Assembly: GCF_029227915.1 (NCBI RefSeq)
Contig: NC_079886.1
Coordinates: 18,080,501 to 18,144,500, forward strand
DNA length: 64,000 nt
Source of the DNA: Hydractinia symbiolongicarpus
Lineage: Eukaryota; Cnidaria; Hydrozoa; Anthoathecata; Hydractiniidae
Reading direction: 5' to 3'
Part shown: in pieces, positions 53,201 through 64,000 of the stretch
Numbering within the stretch: the first letter of the stretch is position 1
Layout of the letters: each line of letters begins with the position of its first letter
Notes under the pieces: generated by a model
Database searches by the model: none
What the model saw: the letters and a program-made list of their open reading frames with translations, nothing else
Told to the model about the DNA's origin: nothing
Translations under genes and position numbers: made by a program

Positions 53201-53499
53201 AATTACTTTGTATAAAGAAAATATCTCTCATGCAATAAAAAACAAAAACTAACAAAAAAATTGTAGACGTTAAAAAAGTTTCCTGATAATAAATAATTTC
53301 CGTTTCTGTTAACTTGAGCCGCACGGTGTATGATAACCGGCAGGGTTTAAAAAGTTTATTTCCTGGACGTGCGTACAATTTATATAGCTACAATCGTTCA
53401 CAATAATATGGCTCTCCATTCCCGCTTATGTTAAAAACTGCCTTTTTTGGCTCAGCAAGGTAAATGATTACACGTGACATGCCTTAACGTACTATCTGC

Positions 53500-53970
53500 A
53501 CAATATCTAGCTAGCTATGTTCGTTTTTTGCTGACTTTCTAAACTTTATGCTTCTTTACTTTTTTGTATAAAATTGCCATAGAAAACAAATTCTGTGAAA
53601 GAATGTAGCTAGAACAAGCTATGTGATAGGACATTCCTACAGAGTAGAATTATCTCACTCACTGTGTAGTATATGTAAAGCTAGCTAGCTATAGCTAAAA
53701 AATCTGTCTCAAAGAATTTTTCTGTGCTAGCTATTTTGCTGATTTTATGCCAACAAAAATAGCTAATTTTATCTTAGCAACATTGCTAGTTTTATGCCAG
53801 CTAAGTAGTTAATTTTATGCTAGCTTTGTAGCTAATTTTATGCTAGCTATATGGCACTGTTTGTTCTTTTTTATGATATCTAGCTAACTCTTCTTAAAAT
53901 AATAGTTAGCTATATGCTATCTAAGTTTTAATATTATTCCAGCTAAGTCGGTAGTCTTTTGCTAGCTAGC
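53500..53970. repeat. Degenerate 'tagctaattttatgctagct' repeat
   Basis: Many copies of agctagct, with the longer word tagctaattttatgc repeated between about 53,700 and 53,870 at intervals of 20-30 bp. Similar agctagct words are scattered through the window (15.06-15.28, 33.24-33.54 kb). Confidence 0.55.
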
Positions 53971-55200
53971 TGTAAGTGTGAGTGAGGCTAGGAAGGGGTT
54001 CATTTCATGTAAAATAATAGTGTTATACTTATAAGCTAAACATACCCTTTCTTTGTTTCTTGAAAATGACCTTCTGAAACAGTACGATTTCCCGCTAAGC
54101 CATCTTTAAAAAACAACAAAAGCACTCCATCGCGGTATTTAAAAGAACCCACCTTGTCTCGCTTAATTAAACATTTATACAGGAGAATGACCAGATTAAA
54201 CAACTGGGCAACCCAGTCCAAAAAAAAGTCCGGCGAAAAATCAATTATTTTGATGTATAGTGGGGCAAAAATCCTATAACCCTCCACCCTACTTATATTT
54301 GCCTTAATTAATGAGGAAATGGGATTCGCTACACTCCGTTTGCTGGCGCTCACTTCGCTTTGCTTCCGAGCTCCAAAGGTATTCCATCACCTTAAACTTG
54401 ACTAAAAGTTAGTTAAAAGTTGTATGCCAGAAAGGGAAGAAAGTCTCACATTATTTCGTCCACCCATTATTGTTTTATTTAACATTATATATTTGCCTAA
54501 TACGCCAGACAAATTATTTATCTTGGTCAAACATTGTAAAAGAGGTACTTTACCATAAATAAGAATATAAAAACTACGTCAAACTTAACAGAGCCAGACA
54601 TACCTACCCCCTAACTGCCAAAAAATTGTTGTTTGCGTCCGATTTGTTTTGTTTTGTTTTGTACTGATCCTTATAAATAATTTGCTCCCAAAAATACATG
54701 AGCATCTAGAGTCACTCTTTTTTTCAGACGATCCTATATATAGTTACCGGGATCCTGTGCTTTATTAGACGCCTAAGCACTAGAGAGGAGTGGGCAAATT
54801 TGGCCGAATCGGTATTTTAATGAAACTTTTTATGTCTATAGTCTTTTTGTTTATGTACATTTGATATAAAAAAGATGATGGCGTCGTCCAAAAATTAACA
54901 AAGGGAGGGGTGAAGCAGTTACCCACCCTTCGGGATAAGTCATTTTGATAGCTGTGGTGGAAAGCATAAGTATATCACTGAGATAAGACGCTGGTAAAGT
55001 TTTTGCATTTTTCCACGTTCTTTGGCACCTCCAAATTCAAATGTTTTATGAATAAATTAGCTAACTCAGTAAGTACACTAATTAATGTACTATCACAGCA
55101 GTAAGTAGGTATTTCTTTGTTTATTATTTGTGTTGTCCTGACATCGCCATTTTTACTTTTTTCACTTTTCGCAGTTCTGAAATAAGGATAATATCAAAAA
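53971..55200. other. No supported gene
   Basis: A minus-strand open stretch at 54353-54036 has no recognisable domain. Otherwise AT-rich spacer. Confidence 0.4.
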
Positions 55201-55813
55201 TTTGCTTTTTATTTTATTTATTTATTTATTTTATTTAACTAATATTTATACTGGATATTTACATATCAACATATAATGCTGTTTTCCATATGTGTCTTGT
55301 GTAATGTAAAAACAAAAACAAATATAAATATAAATATGAGGAATAGAAACGCATAAAACTGTAAAAACAAAAGACTGAAACTAAAACTGTCACAATAGCT
55401 GAAAACAGACAGAACCAAAATGTAGAAATTAATTGAAGTAAAAACACTTAGAATGAGGAACTCGGGTGAATCATCGACTAAATCACAGGGAAAAACTATT
55501 AGTAATAAACTTCAAAATATAATTAATTAATATACAATATAAAAAGACATACCAAAAACATAGAAAATTGAGGTAGTCTTCTTGCATCATATAGCAGTAT
55601 GTAAAAATATACAACTTATAGAAATGCGTAGCTAAAATGTTAAAATGTTGAACAAAATAGGATGAAAAAATAGAAAGTTCGAATTTGAAGGGAACTAAAG
55701 AATGACAAAACAAAAAAATATGAGGAAATGAAAGGATGAAATCATGGATAAACATCAAAACTAAACTAAAATATAGCATATATATATAGTAGAATGGTAA
55801 CATTAGATATTAG

Positions 55814-56284
55814 CTATATGAGGTGCTCTTTTAATAATAATGAAAATTTAGTAAATGACATTTCACTTTTGATATTTATAGGAAGTTCATTGTAAAGTTT
55901 TGCAGCCATAAACCAACTGGGCCGTTTTCCATACTCCGTTCTCAGGGCGGGAAGACGTAAAGATACATTGTTGTTTCTCGTCGCGAAGGAATAATTAACT
56001 TTCTCGAAGTAGTTGTGAAAGTTTTCACATATCATATCATCAAGGCACTTTCGAACGAATTCGCAGGCTGTTCTCTTCCGGAAGCCTTGAATTGTTGGTA
56101 GTTTCGAATCGTCAGTGTTTCCAAGTATACGTGCAGCTCTCCTTTCAAACGTAGTATACTTTTTCAGTTGCGTTGGTGTTTGTTTCAATTGTACAAGACT
56201 ACAGTATCTGAACATCGGGAGGACCATAGTTGTGTAGATAGCATTAGCTATGTCAATGTCCATGCGATTTCGTAATCTTGCCAA
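55814..56284 (-). pseudogene. LINE ORF2 C-terminal region
   Basis: 156 codons. YTTMVLPMFRYCSLVQ and LERRAARIL-like text, then KRPSWFMAAKLYNELPINIK, typical of the region behind the RT thumb. It overlaps the RT frame by 37 bases at a frameshift. Confidence 0.75.
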
Positions 56285-57246
56285 GAGGTTGAGACGTGCA
56301 CTTTCTTTCTTATAATCAAATCAAACTGGCTGTTTAAGTTCAAGGTACTGTCAATTTTAATACCCAGGTATTTATATGAGGTAGTAACGTTAATGATACC
56401 ATACTGATATTCGATTATTCTTGGCAGCTTAGATAATCTTTGGGCTGTACCGAACATCATGACTTCAGTTTTGTTTTTTTCCACGTTGATTAAGAGCTTG
56501 TTATCTGCACACCCGTTGCATAAGGCTGAGAAATCTGTAGACAGCTTTGACTCAATTTCATATAAATCTTTTCCAGCATAGTAAAGGACGGTGTCATCTG
56601 CGTAGTGTATTATATTACTATGTATTATATTATCACCAACGTCATTCAAGTACAGTAAAAATAGAAGTGGTCCAAGAAGTGATCCTTGAGGAACACCAGA
56701 TGTAACTGATTGTGAATTGGAATTGTGACCACCGTATACCACTGACTGCTTTCTGTTAAAAAGGTAGTCCGAAAACCAAGATAGTTCATTATCCTGTACA
56801 CCGTAAGCAGCTAATTTTGATTGGAATTCGGAATGACTTAAAGTGTCAAATGCCTTTGTGAAATCTACAAAATCTGCTCCAATAACGCAGTCACTATCAA
56901 CAGATTTTCTTATATCGTCCAGAAGAAGAGTGGTAGCTAGTTCAGTTGATCTTTTTGATCGAAAACCGAATTGATTTTTCGATAATAACTTATTTTCCTC
57001 CAGAAATGCTGTAAGTTGCTTTTGTACAGCTTCTTCGATGATTTTTGAACCAATTGGCAAGATCGAAATTGGCCGATAATTTCCGAAGTCATTCTTGGAT
57101 CCTGATTTAACAACTGGGTTCACTTTGGCAGCTTTCCATGGTGTTGGTACTAGTCCTGATTCTAAAGACATGTTGATCAAATGTGATAGTGGTGATGATA
57201 TAATTTTTGCGGTATCCTTAAGAAATCCACCGGGCAAGTCGTCCAA
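56248..57246 (-). pseudogene. LINE reverse transcriptase
   Basis: 332 codons. Blocks in order: AAKVNPVVKSGSKNDFGNYRP, QFGFRSKRSTELA, DFTKAFDTLSH (catalytic Asp), VTSGVPQGSLLGPLLFLLYLND, IHYADDTVLY (YADD intact), SYKYLGIKIDSTLNL. This is the target-primed RT of CR1/Jockey-like elements. The catalytic triad is intact; the loss of function is from frameshifts on both sides. Confidence 0.88.
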
Positions 57247-57285
57247 TCCAGTTGCTTGGTTTCGCTTGATTGATTTCAGGTAAGA

Positions 57286-57906
57286 CTACACTTCAACTTT
57301 GGACACGTATTTGAACTTGAAAGTCGCATTAGTCCTTCTTGGTGGTCTGGTACAGTTTTTATACATAGATATATCAGCTTCTTTTTTCGTCTTCCTGCTT
57401 TTACGAAAACTGCGATCTCTCTCCGCCATAAGGCCTTTGATTTCAGGGGTCATCCATGGGCAAGCTTTGCCCTTAATTCGTCGCGAGATTATAGGAGCAT
57501 TAACGTTGATTGTATTAATAAGGTAGTCGTAGAAAACATTCCATGCTGAGTTTACGTCTTTCAAGGAATAGAAGTACTTCCAGTCCTTTGAGTTTAGATC
57601 GTTACATGCAGAATCAGGATCGTAACTTCTGGAATCACGGACTGTGATTGTTTTTGGCTCATATTTATTGTGATTAGCTTTTCTAATGCATCGAACCATT
57701 TTATGATCAGCTATACCGGACTGAATAGTGCACGAACATTTAACGTTTTCATAATTAGTAGTAGCAATAATATCTATCAATGTTCTTGTATCTTTCGTTA
57801 TTCTCGTGGGTGCTGTTATGAGCTGCTTCAGACCATGTAAATTCAAGATCGTTTTGAATTCAATATTCGATTTCTTGTCTGAATAGTTAACATTTACGTC
57901 TCCCAT
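57286..57906 (-). pseudogene. LINE endonuclease C-part and linker
   Basis: 206 codons. MGDVNVNYSDKKSN (the GDFN motif, with Val), APTRITKDTRTLIDIIATT and IADHKMVRC (the catalytic Asp-His). Then the spacer to RT with CPWMTPEIKGLMAERDRSFRK. A frame change at about 57,280 leads into the RT. Confidence 0.8.
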
Positions 57907-58061
57907 TAGAATAACTTGATTCCGAAATCGTTTTAGTTAAATTATCTGATAAAGGTTGGTTGAAGTCTTTCGGCAGAAAGTTGGAAGAATCCAGGGGTCA
58001 ATAAATTATTATGCATTATTCAGTTGAATTTCCAGCCACATAAGTTCGATATTTTCGTTTT

Positions 58062-58553
58062 CTAAATCCAGGCGTCGCTCAGTCGTAATATTCGATGATA
58101 TATACGCTCCAACACCTCCACTAGAGTCACGATTGCGGGGTCTACTGTGAAACTGATACCCCAGGATTTCATACCGAAATAAATCTGTAGAAGCGATATG
58201 TGTTTCACTGAGGGAAGTAATGTCGATGTTTTATGATTGTCGGTAATACTTTCGATATAAGGTTTGTTACCAAATAACCCCCGAACATTTTGATGAACCA
58301 TGCTCAATCCTTTATTTTTTAAGAGATTGCTAAGTTTGGGAACAAATGGTCCAGGGCAGATCTCGATATCCCCAGATAACAACAATAACAATTTGAAGAA
58401 ATATCGCATGCGATCAAATGTACGTTTATCCATATGATATTGCCATAAAGAAGGGTACACATAACTGTCTTTTTTCAGAATCACGAATTGCATAACCATC
58501 TTTGAACAATTCACAACCGTGAGAAGGTTTCTTAATAACAAATACAAGTACAA
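58062..58553 (-). pseudogene. LINE endonuclease, N-terminal part
   Basis: LLLSGDIEICPGP is the conserved lead-in of CR1-like ORF2, followed by LSMVHQNVRGLFGN (Asn of the active site). Beyond a frame change the same strand reads LSETHIASTD (catalytic Glu) and SSGGVGVYIS, continuing to about 58,020. The endonuclease nicks the target for reverse transcription. Confidence 0.75.
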
Positions 58554-58560
58554 AAAAAAT

Positions 58561-60420
58561 TAACATCTTGACACAACTTAACGTGACCGTACTGTGTGCC
58601 ATCTTTCTAAAGATTCGGAATTTGGAAAGTTTTAATGAATCTAATCGTAAAGATCTGCTACATCCTGCAATATACTACAGAAAAAGAACTGCGAAAATTT
58701 GAAGTTTCCAGGTTTATCTTTTTCAAAATAGCACAAAATCGTTTACGTAAACATGACGTATGTTTCCATTGTTTGACTAGTAAGGGTAAGTAATCGTTAT
58801 GGTAAAAAACAATATTAATACCATTTGTAGTTATCGCACACTAGTCCGAACACGAATCCTTGCGATCTCAGGGACTATTGACATTGACGATACTAAGATA
58901 TAAATATATAAATATAAATTTAGCATACACTTTTTGTGATTTGTACGCCTTTCCTAGCTAAAAACTAACAAAAAGAATCGAGAAAATCACTTAGATTCGT
59001 AGTAAGCTAGGTAACCTAAACAAATCAAATTAGGACACAGTCATCTCTGCCTGTTATCGCCAGGTCCTTGTTAAAAAACACTTGCGTTATCAGCCTCATT
59101 CCAGGCCTTCCTAGGTTTTTGTACTATTTTTTCGAATATTGTATTTCCTGTAATAAAGGACAACTTTTATTCCAACTTCAATTTGTCATAACTGAAGAAG
59201 AAAAAGAAATACATGCTCAATCCAGGCTCATTTCATAGAAAAAGACCTAAACTTTCATTTTAGCGTCCAGAAATTTGATCCCCTCTATCCCCCGGCAACC
59301 CACTCGGTTGTTGACTGTAATTTAGCATAAGAAAAGATTGCAAGCGTAAGGTCGCAAATGCATTGATCGCATGCTAAAAAGGTGCGCGATGACACAAAAT
59401 TGTGTTTTTGCGCTACATTGGTGGCCAATAATATGACCAACAATCTCGATTTTAAGAAGATTTGCCGATAGATTTATTGACGAATTATTGACTTTAGAAG
59501 GGTCGAAATTTAACCAAAAAGCGCTTTTAGAGTCTGTATTTTTTTAAAAGGCAATTTTTTTTGCCTTACTATTAGATCTGAGCAAAACCAGTTTGTTGAA
59601 ATTGCTTGTAACGCAGCTGGGTGGGCCTGTAACAAGCCCGTGGCTGTTCCGTATAATAACGGGACCTGCACTAGCAGGGTTTAATAGTACTTGCCCTGGT
59701 CACATATTCAGTGGAACAGTTTAAAAATGATTTTTAAAATGACGAGCACCACTTATAATAAAACTGGAAAGCTTAAAAGTAAATGTAATTAGCGAAATTA
59801 TTTAGGCTCACACAGCATATCCCTCTCCACTCATTCAGCAATATCTATCGCTAGACCCTTTACCCTTTTTAAATAAAAAGCACCTTATAAGGAACCGACT
59901 ACACGCCTTCCAAAAAATAAGAAACTGTTACTGGTTGCAAAAAATGTAAAGTTTTAGGTAAGAAATGCCTATATTTTAGGTATTATCACCTAGTATAACG
60001 AAAAATTGGACGAATATGGAGTAGTTTATTCTGGAGAATAAGAAGAGTACTTAAAAATAATTTTCGATGATGACTAAAAGGCGAAAAAGACATTATTTCA
60101 TCTTTTTGTATAGATGTTGTTGAAAGTGTCTTTGTTGTGCTTTTGATTAAATGTCCTTCTTGAAGACTACGTCAAAATCAAGAAACTTTGTCTAGTAATA
60201 CTGTGTCCTGTGATTCTCGTGTTTTAATTTTTACCACAATTCTAAAAGTTATTAGAGAAAGTTGATTATGAACTTATTTTTTCAATGTTTCTTTGAAGAA
60301 ACGCAATCTGTGCACTGTTGTAATTAAACGTGTATACATGATAAGTATCGTAGTTCTTTAACCTAGCAAAATAATATTTAAATAAAAAGTAGCAGGGAGT
60401 CGGTATCCACGCACAACCTC
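58561..60420. other. Intergenic
   Basis: No gene, RNA or repeat that I can support in about 1.9 kb. The first few hundred bases may hold the missing 5' end of the LINE. Confidence 0.4.
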
Positions 60421-60438
60421 GGGTAAGAAACCCGGAAT

Positions 60439-60540
60439 CCCCTTCTTCCCTCTCTATCTCTCCTTCCACCTCTCCCCCTCATTCCAACTCTCTCCTTCCT
60501 TCGTCCTCTCCCCCTTCCCTCTCTCCCACCATTTTCCACC
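60439..60540 (+). repeat. Pyrimidine tract
   Basis: About 100 bases almost wholly C/T (ccttcttccctctctatctc and so on) with few purines. The complement forms a spurious Arg/Gly/Glu-rich ORF. Possible triplex-forming DNA. Confidence 0.75.
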
Positions 60541-61057
60541 TGACCAAGTAGGTATGAAGCATCTCTTCTAGATTTCTTTTTTTGTTTAGGTGCGTGGGGT
60601 TCACATCCTTTCAAAAATGTATTGTGTTATAACGGTAACAACAGAAGGTTCGAACGACAATTCTTTATATCAAAGAATGGTATAAATTTATTACTGTGGA
60701 CATACACTTTAAAATCAGCGTTAGCCAAATAATTTGCCTCTTATTGTTTTATATAAAAACAGCGTGTTTTAAAACTCAGGAAGTACAACAAATAGCTCAC
60801 CATCGGAAGTTTCGATTTGATAATTGTCTTTTAAAAACAAGTGTTTGCATAAAGTTAAAGTAACAGCTTAAAAAAACTTTTTGAACATCATATGAAACTT
60901 TGTTTTGTTATTGTTTGGTCCAACTTCGATAATTTGTACTAATATTAACCCGCCGGAAAAACCGTCTGTAGAAGAATTTTTAATATTCGTTTCCTATTTT
61001 TAATCAGTTACTGGTCAGTTTTGATTGCATAGCCTAAATAAAGAAGACTTCTTCGGG

Positions 61058-61482
61058 TGCCGTAAAGATCCGATTAAGCGCCCAGTATTTTTAGGCGCCC
61101 CCTCGGATAAGCGCCCAGGCAATTTCCTCAAAGTTCAATAAGCGCAGCACTTATTAGGCACCCCCCTTGAATAGGCGCCCACCAGATAAAAGGGGGCGCT
61201 TGATCGAAAACTGCCTTGCAAAAACGGGTTGCTTATTTGAAAATTTTACTTTCTTATGTTGAGAATAACGGGACGCGTATTTTATGTTTTGAACATCTTT
61301 TCTATGTTACATAAACAGGGAACTTCCTATACATTACCGTTATCTCTACAAAAATTACCGTTGTCTTTAATTTGTACAAAAATTAGGAAAGTTTATAAGC
61401 GCCTAGCATTTTTTAAGCGCCCCCTCTCGATTAGGCGCCCATGTAAAATATCCAAAAATTTAATAATCGGATCATTACGGTA
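61058..61482. mobile_element. MITE-like element with 'aagcgccc' words
   Basis: Imperfect inverted ends: gccgtaaagatccgatta (61059-61076) and the complement of accgtaatgatccgatta (61464-61481). The interior repeats aagcgccc/ggcgcccc words in both orientations near each end. About 425 bp, no ORF. Superfamily undetermined. Confidence 0.6.
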
Positions 61483-62470
61483 TATTAAATATGACTTTGT
61501 GTTATACGAAAGCTTAGATTAAACGCAAACGAATGTGTCCAAAAAAATCCTCAATTCAAATCCACCAATAACCACAAAATAATTTCTCAGAAGAATTTTA
61601 ATAAAATCAACCAATGAGCATCAACCAATGTGGCCACATTTTACCCTTTTAAGGGTTGTTCATACTTGTGAATGGCTACAATCCCTTAAAGTCGGGCTGG
61701 CTCGGCTATAGGCGGGCTAATATTCTTTTTACGTTTATATGAAGTAATATCAGGCCAACTTGCCGAGATCTCGGGTAAAATAGGCGAGATATCGGCAAGC
61801 GGGTTACCTTGCCTCTCCATATAAACGAAATTTTAAGTTCCTTTGAAAATAGCACCTAGGCAATATTGCGGCAAATGGGCTGGCCCTGAAACCGGGCTGG
61901 CTCGGTTTCCATATAATCACCCTCTCAACCTTAAAAGCTACCTAAAAAACGCACGCATTTCAGTAGTATGACGTAATCATGGTAACCAACAATACATTGC
62001 GACACAGCTGGTGATCGTGCATTACACAACAGTACGATTTTTAAAACAGGTGCTTTTTTTAAATCTAAAGTAAACAAAAATCGTATTAAAACTAGAGGAA
62101 GTGAAAGCTAGAACAAATTTTTTTGTTTGTGTTACTCTTTTGGTTATTGTTTTCATTATATCTTGCTTTTTTTATTTTTTTCCTGAAGACAAAATACGGC
62201 GCAAAAAATCAAAATATTGAATAGAACTTGCATGTCGTTTTGAGTTAAAATTCTAAAAATACCAGCGTTTTTTTTTTGACTAGGCATAACTTTCGAAAGA
62301 CATGTAACTAAGTGCTGAATTTTCAACACTATTTCTAATACTTATGGTGGGTTGTGACAAACAAAAAACGTTTAACGTTTGCGGGGTGTATTGCATTTTT
62401 CAGACAGGGTATTTTTTTGTTGATCCTTAGAAAGTGCTGAAGTAAATTTAAGAATATTGTAAGATGGTGT
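61483..62470. other. Repeat-like spacer
   Basis: At 61,690-61,910 gggctggctcgg occurs twice in direct orientation and cgtttatatg/catataaacg once each inverted, with gagatctcggg palindromic words. Probably another degraded MITE. Nothing else seen. Confidence 0.35.
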
Positions 62471-63770
62471 ATTGGTTATATTAATATTTTTTAATTACCA
62501 GGTGGCTAAGGAGATATGTGTTAGGGATAAGATGCAGACGACATTTGAAGGTAATATCGTTACAGTAAAGTACCGTCACTTCTGATTACAATGACACCAT
62601 TACGTTGGCCTTACCTTAATCATCTTAAAATGCGATATTCTACACATGTACCAAATTTAATGACACCTCAATATTTTTCAGAAAACGGTTCTTTTTATTT
62701 TTATTGCAGACGTGACGTCATTCTTATGCTAATAACGCCATTCGAAGTGCTTTGTTATATGAAATCAATATTTCGGTATTAAGCCTACAAGTCTGCCAAG
62801 AATGAGAACAGTAACACGAGAGGAATTTTATAACATTGCATACTATGAAAAACAGCCAATTCTAGGTATGGGTGACGTCATATATGTCTCTTATGAGATC
62901 ATCAAATTATAATACTTTTTGCACCTAATCATAAGTATTTCAGGGTTTATGACCCGCAAGCACTTTGTACGCTTGAGTGGACAAGGTGGGCACTCATTCG
63001 AAGACGTTTACAAAGTTATTTTCCTAATAGGACGGACGCTTTTGAAACCGGATGGCTAATGGAGGGTTTAAGTGGGATTGGCTTAATCGACTTTGTCAAT
63101 TTTTTTGTTTACTAATAATTTATTATTTTTTTAGTCAGGTATATTGATCGGTTTTTATGTTGATACTGTAAAATACAAAGTTCTGGGTCATGGACACAAA
63201 TCTCGCAAGCGTTTGCTTTTTAACTCGGACTTTGTACTTCGCAGTGCAACATCTTTATCGCTCAGCATTCGTTTAATATCAAACTTTTTTTGGTTTCTAG
63301 ATAGGGACCACAGTAGTATCGCATTATCAATGTAGTATAACTGCATTGGGACATCTTTATGGGATATAAACTTCTAGCTACAAATTTTTGGAACTTCTTT
63401 TAAATAGCCAACCAGTTATATACACATGTTCGCATACACTTTAGGAAGTTACCTGTTCTACAGAAATTTAAAAACGTTAAAACATTGTTCTCTTAAAAGA
63501 TTGTATGGACAAGCCAGCTTTAATTTTCTTGAAGCAAAGCTAGTACATGACTTGGTTAACCCTTTGTCTCTAACATTCTTTTTCTTCCTAAGGGAGAATC
63601 CACGGAAAACTTCTATGGTTGTTGTTCTCGTGATAACGCACAAAGTAAACAATTTTGGAAACATTCCCTTACATAAAAACGCTTGTGTCATTCTTTGCTG
63701 TAGTGTTTTTTAAGAAATTTTTTAACACTTTTTTTTAGATATATTAACTTGTTTTACTTCGTACAACTAT
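62471..63770 (+). other. Possible small exons, weak
   Basis: Three stretches look exon-like: about 62,503-62,551 (VAKEICVRDKMQTTFE, between attaccag and g|gtaata); about 62,763-62,856 (RMRTVTREEFYNIAYYEKQ, ending cta g|gtatgg); 62,943-62,983 or beyond (FMTRKHFVRLSGQG, after tatttcag). The second and third join in phase 1. I recognise no domain, and they may be chance. Confidence 0.2.
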
Positions 63771-63777
63771 TTACAAA

Positions 63778-63814
63778 ATGTATTTCTTTATTTTCGTGTG
63801 TTACTTATTGGCAG
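63778..63814 (+). other. Candidate signal-peptide exon at right edge
   Basis: ATG 63778 reads MYFFIFVCYLLAG and meets g|gtaacg at 63814-63820, phase 1, as in the first exons of the two mCRD genes. It is very short and lies 0.2 kb from the window end, so no partner exon can be confirmed. Confidence 0.2.
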
Positions 63815-64000
63815 GTAACGTCATCATATCTTTAAATTCTGGAAAACTGATTTTTCGATTTTGTTCCAATCTAAACAAGAGGAAAAACATAAAGTTTCTT
63901 ACACAAATCTTTCATTTCCCTTCAGTAGCGCACTCAATGATCAGATCTACGTATTTGTAAACTTACTTAAAATGTTTAATAACAGCTTGTAGGTCTTTCT

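Larger units (their letters stand above)
55207..58560 (-). mobile_element. Non-LTR retrotransposon (CR1/Jockey-like), frameshifted
   Basis: Minus-strand order: LLLSGDIEICPGP and start of an APE endonuclease (58553-58062 and neighbouring frame), rest of the endonuclease (57906-57286), reverse transcriptase (57246-56248), C-terminal region (56284-55814), then an AT-rich 3' part and a (TAAA)n-type tail seen as tttatttatttatttattt at 55,207-55,240. The 5' end is not defined. Each ORF junction needs a frame change, so the copy is inactive, but the protein segments are well preserved, pointing to a rather young insertion. Confidence 0.85.

Noticed and set aside
60378-60614. Arg/Gly/Glu-rich minus-strand ORF resembling an RGG protein
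   Set aside because: It is the complement of a pyrimidine tract with no other support.

Overview
The window looks like animal nuclear DNA from a cnidarian, most probably a medusozoan and perhaps a hydrozoan. The strongest clue is a pair of neighbouring multi-exon genes whose products end in minicollagen-type cysteine-rich domains (mCRD, C-x3-C-x3-C-x3-C-x3-CC). This module is known from the disulfide-linked wall of cnidarian stinging capsules (nematocysts). The DNA is AT-rich, genes have GT-AG introns, and most of the rest is transposon debris.

Layout. 0.2-6.6 kb: decayed Helentron-type Helitron on the minus strand (C76/OTU-like protease, Lys-rich repeat, DUF6570, HUH/Y2 Rep, PIF1 helicase, endonuclease). 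6.6-9.7 kb: fragments of an unrecognised minus-strand gene and dispersed repeats. 9.7-12.75 kb: dead Ty3/gypsy element. 12.96-17.32 kb: PIF/Harbinger transposon with near-perfect inverted termini and a TAA target duplication; its transposase is split by a 1.6-kb non-coding repeat. 17.6-20.8 kb: relic with a nuclease-like domain, a ubiquitin-specific protease and a PIF1 helicase tail split by an 810-bp TTAA-flanked MITE. 22.4-23.75 kb: RecQ-like helicase pseudogene. 27.05-27.76 kb: intact 236-codon gene, possibly a divergent SH2 protein. 28.1-29.4 kb: internally deleted Tigger/pogo element.

31.9-40.3 kb: a 10-exon gene (1,067 codons; all phases close) encoding a signal peptide, a candidate dibasic propeptide site, three VWA domains, a Thr-rich stalk and a double mCRD. 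41.7-47.3 kb: a 6-exon gene (about 616 codons) with signal peptide, four Ig domains, a Thr-rich stalk and a double mCRD; it carries one in-frame TGA and one lost splice donor. Both are on the plus strand, end in the same kind of module, and place nearly every domain between phase-1 introns. I infer they are non-collagen nematocyst wall or matrix proteins assembled by exon shuffling, able to cross-link to minicollagens through the mCRD.

47.6-50.0 kb: CACTA/EnSpm-like relic. 50.16-51.38 kb: two-exon minus-strand gene for a membrane-anchored or secreted 187-residue protein whose C-terminal half resembles the zinc-binding part of the Hedgehog signalling domain. 52.4-53.2 kb: second, unrelated Harbinger relic. 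55.2-58.56 kb: frameshifted non-LTR retrotransposon with a (TAAA)n tail. 58.6-64 kb: mostly non-coding, with MITE-like repeats, a pyrimidine tract and a few weak candidate exons.

The most interesting items are the tandem VWA-mCRD and Ig-mCRD genes, the Hedgehog-like gene, and the two breaks in the Ig-mCRD gene.
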